Source of the DNA: DATGYC01 sp035298385
GTDB lineage: Bacteria; Bacillota; Sulfobacillia; Symbiobacteriales; Symbiobacteriaceae
Reading direction: 5' to 3'
DNA: 16,292 nt
Assembly: GCA_035298385.1 (NCBI GenBank)
Contig: DATGYC010000132.1
Coordinates: forward strand, 1 to 16,292
Both the position numbers and the translations under genes were made by a program. Shown piece by piece: positions 13,979 to 16,292 of this stretch. How positions within the stretch are numbered: the first letter of the stretch is position 1; the number at the start of each line of letters is the position of its first letter. The notes under the pieces are model-generated. The model had not been told where the DNA came from. It ran no database searches and saw only the letters and a list, made by a program, of their open reading frames with translations.

Positions 13979-14007
13979 TTGACAGCGGGCGCCCGCTCTG
14001 CTAGGAT
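13979..14007 (+). promoter_or_regulatory. Sigma-A-type promoter of helD
   Basis: A perfect -35 box TTGACA (13979-13984), 17-base spacer, and -10 TAGGAT (14002-14007). The spacer begins with a perfect 12-bp palindrome, GCGGGC/GCCCGC (13985-13996), which could be an operator. Transcription would start near 14014, giving a leader of about 213 bases before helD. Confidence 0.7.
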
Positions 14008-14013
14008 AAGTCT

Positions 14014-14226
14014 TCCTTTTCCCATCTCTGAAGTGGGGAGGGGGGCGGTAGCCCCCTTTCGACGGGGCAACTTCCTGCGGGCTAAAATCGCTTTCCTCGG
14101 AAGTTGCCCCGCGCCCCACCCCCACCCCCTGCCTTCTGCGACGCGGTGCGCCACGTCACGGCGTACAAGCCGCCGTGCCCGCGGCACGTATCGCGTCCCA
14201 TCCCAGCGCGAGAGGAAGGTGCTCCC
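14014..14226 (+). other. Structured leader of helD with several hairpins
   Basis: About 213 bases without a gene. In order: a terminator-like hairpin GGGGGC-GGTA-GCCCCC followed by TTTC (14041-14060); the dispersed hairpin repeat (14060-14111); and two overlapping, mutually exclusive hairpins, CACGGCG/CGCCGTG (14157-14163 with 14171-14177) and CGTGCC/GGCACG (14174-14179 with 14183-14188). Then comes the helD ribosome site GAGAGGAAGG. The arrangement resembles an attenuation leader, but I do not recognise a known riboswitch or T-box. Confidence 0.5.
14060..14111 (+). repeat. Dispersed hairpin repeat, copy A, in the helD leader
   Basis: A perfect 13-bp inverted repeat (14063-14075 with 14099-14111) encloses a 23-base loop holding TGCGGGCTAAAATCGC and TCCTC. 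The start CGACGGGG and the loop blocks match copy B at 10417-10468. The stems differ between the copies at three positions, each compensated on the opposite arm. No protein target, transposase or terminal duplication is visible. Confidence 0.78.
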
Positions 14227-16292
14227 GTGTCCGTCGAACAGCATCCCGCCTGGGCCGAAGAATCCAGCCACCTGGCCGAGACCAAGGCCGAGGCCGCCGC
14301 ACAGATCCGTACCCTGCAAGAGATCGTCCCACCGACCAAGGATGAAGACGAACTGCGGGAGGATCCGATGGATGCCGTCGAGGTAGCGGAGCGCTCCCTG
14401 ATGGTCCTGCGCGAGGAAGGGGTCCACCGGCTGAAGCTCTCCTTGCGCGAGCCTTACTTTGGTCGCATCGACTTCCAGGAGGAGGGCGACCCGGTCACTC
14501 AGGCCCTCTATGTTGGTAAGGTCGGCCTGGAGAAGGGCGAGAATCACGATCCGGTCGTGATCGACTGGAGGGCGCCCGTCGCTTCGCTCTTCTACAACAC
14601 CGCCCTCTCCGGCACGGAGTCAGCCGAGTACTGGTCGCCGGACGGCAAGCACACCGGCACCATCTACCTAAAGCGAAACTTCGGCATCCAGCAGGGGATC
14701 CTGCAGCGGATCGTCGATTCAAAGGTGCGGGGCGGTCCCGAGGAGGGCGAGGAGATCCTCGACGAGTTCCTGCAGTACCGCCTGGAGGAGTCCCGCGACT
14801 CCCGCCTTCGTGATATCGTCTCCACCATTCAGGGCGAGCAGAACGGGATCATCCGGGCGCCCATGGATCGCCCACTGATCATCCAAGGCGTGGCCGGCTC
14901 CGGCAAGACGACCGTCGCCCTCCACCGCCTCGCCTACCTCTTATATACCTTCCGCGGGAAGGTTGAGGCCTCCCGGGTCGTCATCTTCGCCCCGAACCGG
15001 ATGTTCCTCTCCTACATCGCAGACGTCCTCCCCGAACTGGGCGTCGGCGGCGTCCTCCAGACCACCTTCGCCGATTGGGCGCTGGAGGAGTTGGGCGAGA
15101 AGGTCCGCCTGACCGACTCTGGCGACCGGTTGGAGATGCTCTTCGCTCCCGGCCAGGACCCCGGCGAGGGCTTTGATGCCCCCGGCCGCTTCAAGGGCTC
15201 GCTCTACTTCAAGACCCTCCTCGACCGGGCCCTGGCCGAGTATCAGGCCACCTTCGTCCCCGAGACCGACTTCGTCCTCTGGCCGGGCGCCACCATCAAG
15301 GCTGAGACGATTCGGTCCTGGTTCTACGAGCAGCTACAGATCTGGCCGGTGATGACCCGCAAGGAGCGGATCTTCGCCCGCCTAAAGAAGTTCGCCGATG
15401 ACCGCTTCCTGCCCTACAAGGGCTCGATGCAGGAGGCCGAGCGGCGCAAGATGGTCCGGAACGCCCTCAGCCGGTACGCCCGGCTCTGGCCGGACCATAC
15501 GGCGCTACGCCTCTACCAAGAGATCCTTGGCGCCCCCGCCGCCCGGAACAAGATTCCGGCGCAGGTCGGCCACCTCGACATCCCCGAGCGCGTGACCCGC
15601 GAGGCGATCCAGCTCTTCAAGCAGAAGGAGATCGCCCCCGAGGACTTGGCGCCGTTGGTCTACCTGAAGGGCCGCATTCGAGGCTGGAAGGAAGACCGCC
15701 AGCTCGACCACGTCGTGATCGATGAAGCGCAGGACTTCTCACCTCTCCAGGTCGAGCTCCTGAAGGCGCTGACCCGGGCGAACTCCTTCACGATCCTCGG
15801 CGACCTCTCCCAGGGGATCCACGCCTACGCCGGGGTCCATGACTGGGATGAGCTGACCGACGTCTTTGACCCCCATCCGGTCACCTACCAGACCCTCGAG
15901 ACCTCCTACCGCTCGACGCGGGAGATCATCGAGTTCGCCAACGGGGTGATCCAGAAGGTCGGGACGCCGGCGGCGCTGGCGCGGCCGGTCTTCCGGTCGG
16001 GCGCCCCGGTCCTGGTCGAGGAGGCGCCGGATGCGGCCGCTCGAGTCAAGGCGCACGTGGAGCGGCTGCAGGGGCAGAACCTGGCCTCGATCGCCGTCCT
16101 GGCCCGCACGGAAGCGGCGGCGGTGGCCATGAAGAAGGCGCTGGGCGCCCTCGGGCTGGAGGCGGAGTTGATCCTGCCCCACCAGTCGGAGTACAAGGGC
16201 GGCCTCTCGGTGATCCCCTCCTACCTGGTCAAGGGGTTGGAGTTCGACGCCGTCATCGTCGCGGATGCGGATGCTCCTGGGTACGGGCTATC
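14227..16292 (+). CDS. helD: HelD-type UvrD/Rep-like helicase (RNA polymerase recycling factor), C-terminus cut by window edge
   Basis: 688 codons are visible from the GTG at 14227-14229, which follows GAGAGGAAGG; the frame is open at the window end. HelD proteins are superfamily-1 ATPases that bind RNA polymerase and free stalled complexes. Features: a short charged N-terminal helix (about 12-32), PYFGRIDF (76-83), YVGKVGL and VVIDWRAPVASLFY (110-123, the HelD hallmark), Walker A GVAGSGKTTVALHR (221-234), motif II VVIDEAQDFSPLQ (D499-E500-A-Q-D503), GDLSQGIHAY, LETSYRSTREIIEFAN, and SYLVKGLEFDAVIVADAD close to the end. The N-terminal region before PYFGRIDF, about 75 residues, looks shorter than in B. 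subtilis HelD, where a longer coiled coil enters the polymerase channel. It is divergent from gntR and probably not part of the sugar regulon. Confidence 0.94.
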   Translation, partial: MSVEQHPAWAEESSHLAETKAEAAAQIRTLQEIVPPTKDEDELREDPMDAVEVAERSLMVLREEGVHRLKLSLREPYFGRIDFQEEGDPVTQALYVGKVGLEKGENHDPVVIDWRAPVASLFYNTALSGTESAEYWSPDGKHTGTIYLKRNFGIQQGILQRIVDSKVRGGPEEGEEILDEFLQYRLEESRDSRLRDIVSTIQGEQNGIIRAPMDRPLIIQGVAGSGKTTVALHRLAYLLYTFRGKVEASRVVIFAPNRMFLSYIADVLPELGVGGVLQTTFADWALEELGEKVRLTDSGDRLEMLFAPGQDPGEGFDAPGRFKGSLYFKTLLDRALAEYQATFVPETDFVLWPGATIKAETIRSWFYEQLQIWPVMTRKERIFARLKKFADDRFLPYKGSMQEAERRKMVRNALSRYARLWPDHTALRLYQEILGAPAARNKIPAQVGHLDIPERVTREAIQLFKQKEIAPEDLAPLVYLKGRIRGWKEDRQLDHVVIDEAQDFSPLQVELLKALTRANSFTILGDLSQGIHAYAGVHDWDELTDVFDPHPVTYQTLETSYRSTREIIEFANGVIQKVGTPAALARPVFRSGAPVLVEEAPDAAARVKAHVERLQGQNLASIAVLARTEAAAVAMKKALGALGLEAELILPHQSEYKGGLSVIPSYLVKGLEFDAVIVADADAPGYGL

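Noticed and set aside
13963..14547. Minus-strand open frame of 194 codons across the helD leader and start
   Set aside because: It runs antisense to the helD promoter, leader and N-terminus; its composition is that of a shadow frame and no ribosome site is seen.
14937..14953. TTATATACC inside helD, resembling an operator half-site
   Set aside because: It encodes the conserved helix just after the Walker A motif and has no second half-site.
1..16292. Search for tRNA, rRNA, insertion sequences or prophage genes
   Set aside because: No tRNA-like cloverleaf, rRNA segment, transposase or integrase was seen; the genes form compact metabolic operons.

Overview
This window is high-G+C DNA from what looks like a Gram-positive bacterium. 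The best guess is a high-G+C member of the Bacillota or a relative. The reasons are: strong AGGAGG-type ribosome binding sites; an HPr with the regulatory serine region; a B. subtilis-type HelD; a HutC/GntR regulator with NagR/DasR-like operators; and a gene set that matches the B. subtilis (murQ-murR-murP-amiE-nagZ-namZ) and S. aureus (mupG-murQ-murP-murR) peptidoglycan-sugar clusters. The species cannot be fixed from the sequence alone.

Layout. (1) Positions 1-4773, minus strand, one tightly spaced operon transcribed right to left: an AmiE-like serine hydrolase, two Dpp/Opp-family permeases and two ABC ATPases, the second cut off by the window edge. (2) Positions 4774-4982, an AT-rich divergent promoter region with three NagR/DasR-like operators. 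(3) Positions 4983-8406, plus strand: NamZ (exo-N-acetylmuramidase, GH171), a BadF/BadG-family amino-sugar kinase (MurK/NagK-like) and AnmK. (4) Positions 8500-12862, minus strand: MurP (PTS EIIBC), a single reading frame joining MupG (GH170) to MurQ, EIIA(Glc) and HPr. It converges on anmK at a shared hairpin near 8460-8493. (5) Positions 13140-13877, minus strand: the GntR/HutC regulator. (6) Positions 14227 to the end, plus strand: HelD, with a long structured leader and a good sigma-A-type promoter; it is probably unrelated to the sugar genes.

How it fits together. All the enzymes feed N-acetylmuramic acid (MurNAc) derivatives towards GlcNAc-6-P. On the PTS route, MurP would import and phosphorylate MurNAc or MurNAc-GlcNAc, MupG would cut MurNAc-6P-GlcNAc, and MurQ would remove the lactyl ether. 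The liberated GlcNAc would be phosphorylated by the BadF-type kinase. The second route is inferred: the Dpp-like ABC importer would bring in peptide-bearing muropeptides, cytoplasmic AmiE would remove the peptide, cytoplasmic NamZ would release MurNAc, the kinase would make MurNAc-6P, and AnmK would rescue 1,6-anhydroMurNAc. AmiE and NamZ have no signal peptide and no room for one (in-frame stops lie just upstream). This differs from the secreted B. subtilis proteins and is the main support for the second route. No NagZ, NagA, NagB, PTS enzyme I, MurR or ABC substrate-binding protein is encoded in the window.

Regulation. Sites resembling TTGTATATACCA / TGGTCTATACCA occur in all three control regions (amiE/namZ, murP, gntR). 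This suggests one GlcNAc-6-P-type regulon governed by the local GntR protein.

The most unexpected structure is a dispersed hairpin repeat of about 50 bp. One copy lies in the helD leader (14060-14110) and a second sits in frame inside the mupG part of the mupG-murQ gene (10417-10468, opposite orientation). The loops share sequence, while the stems differ by compensating base changes.
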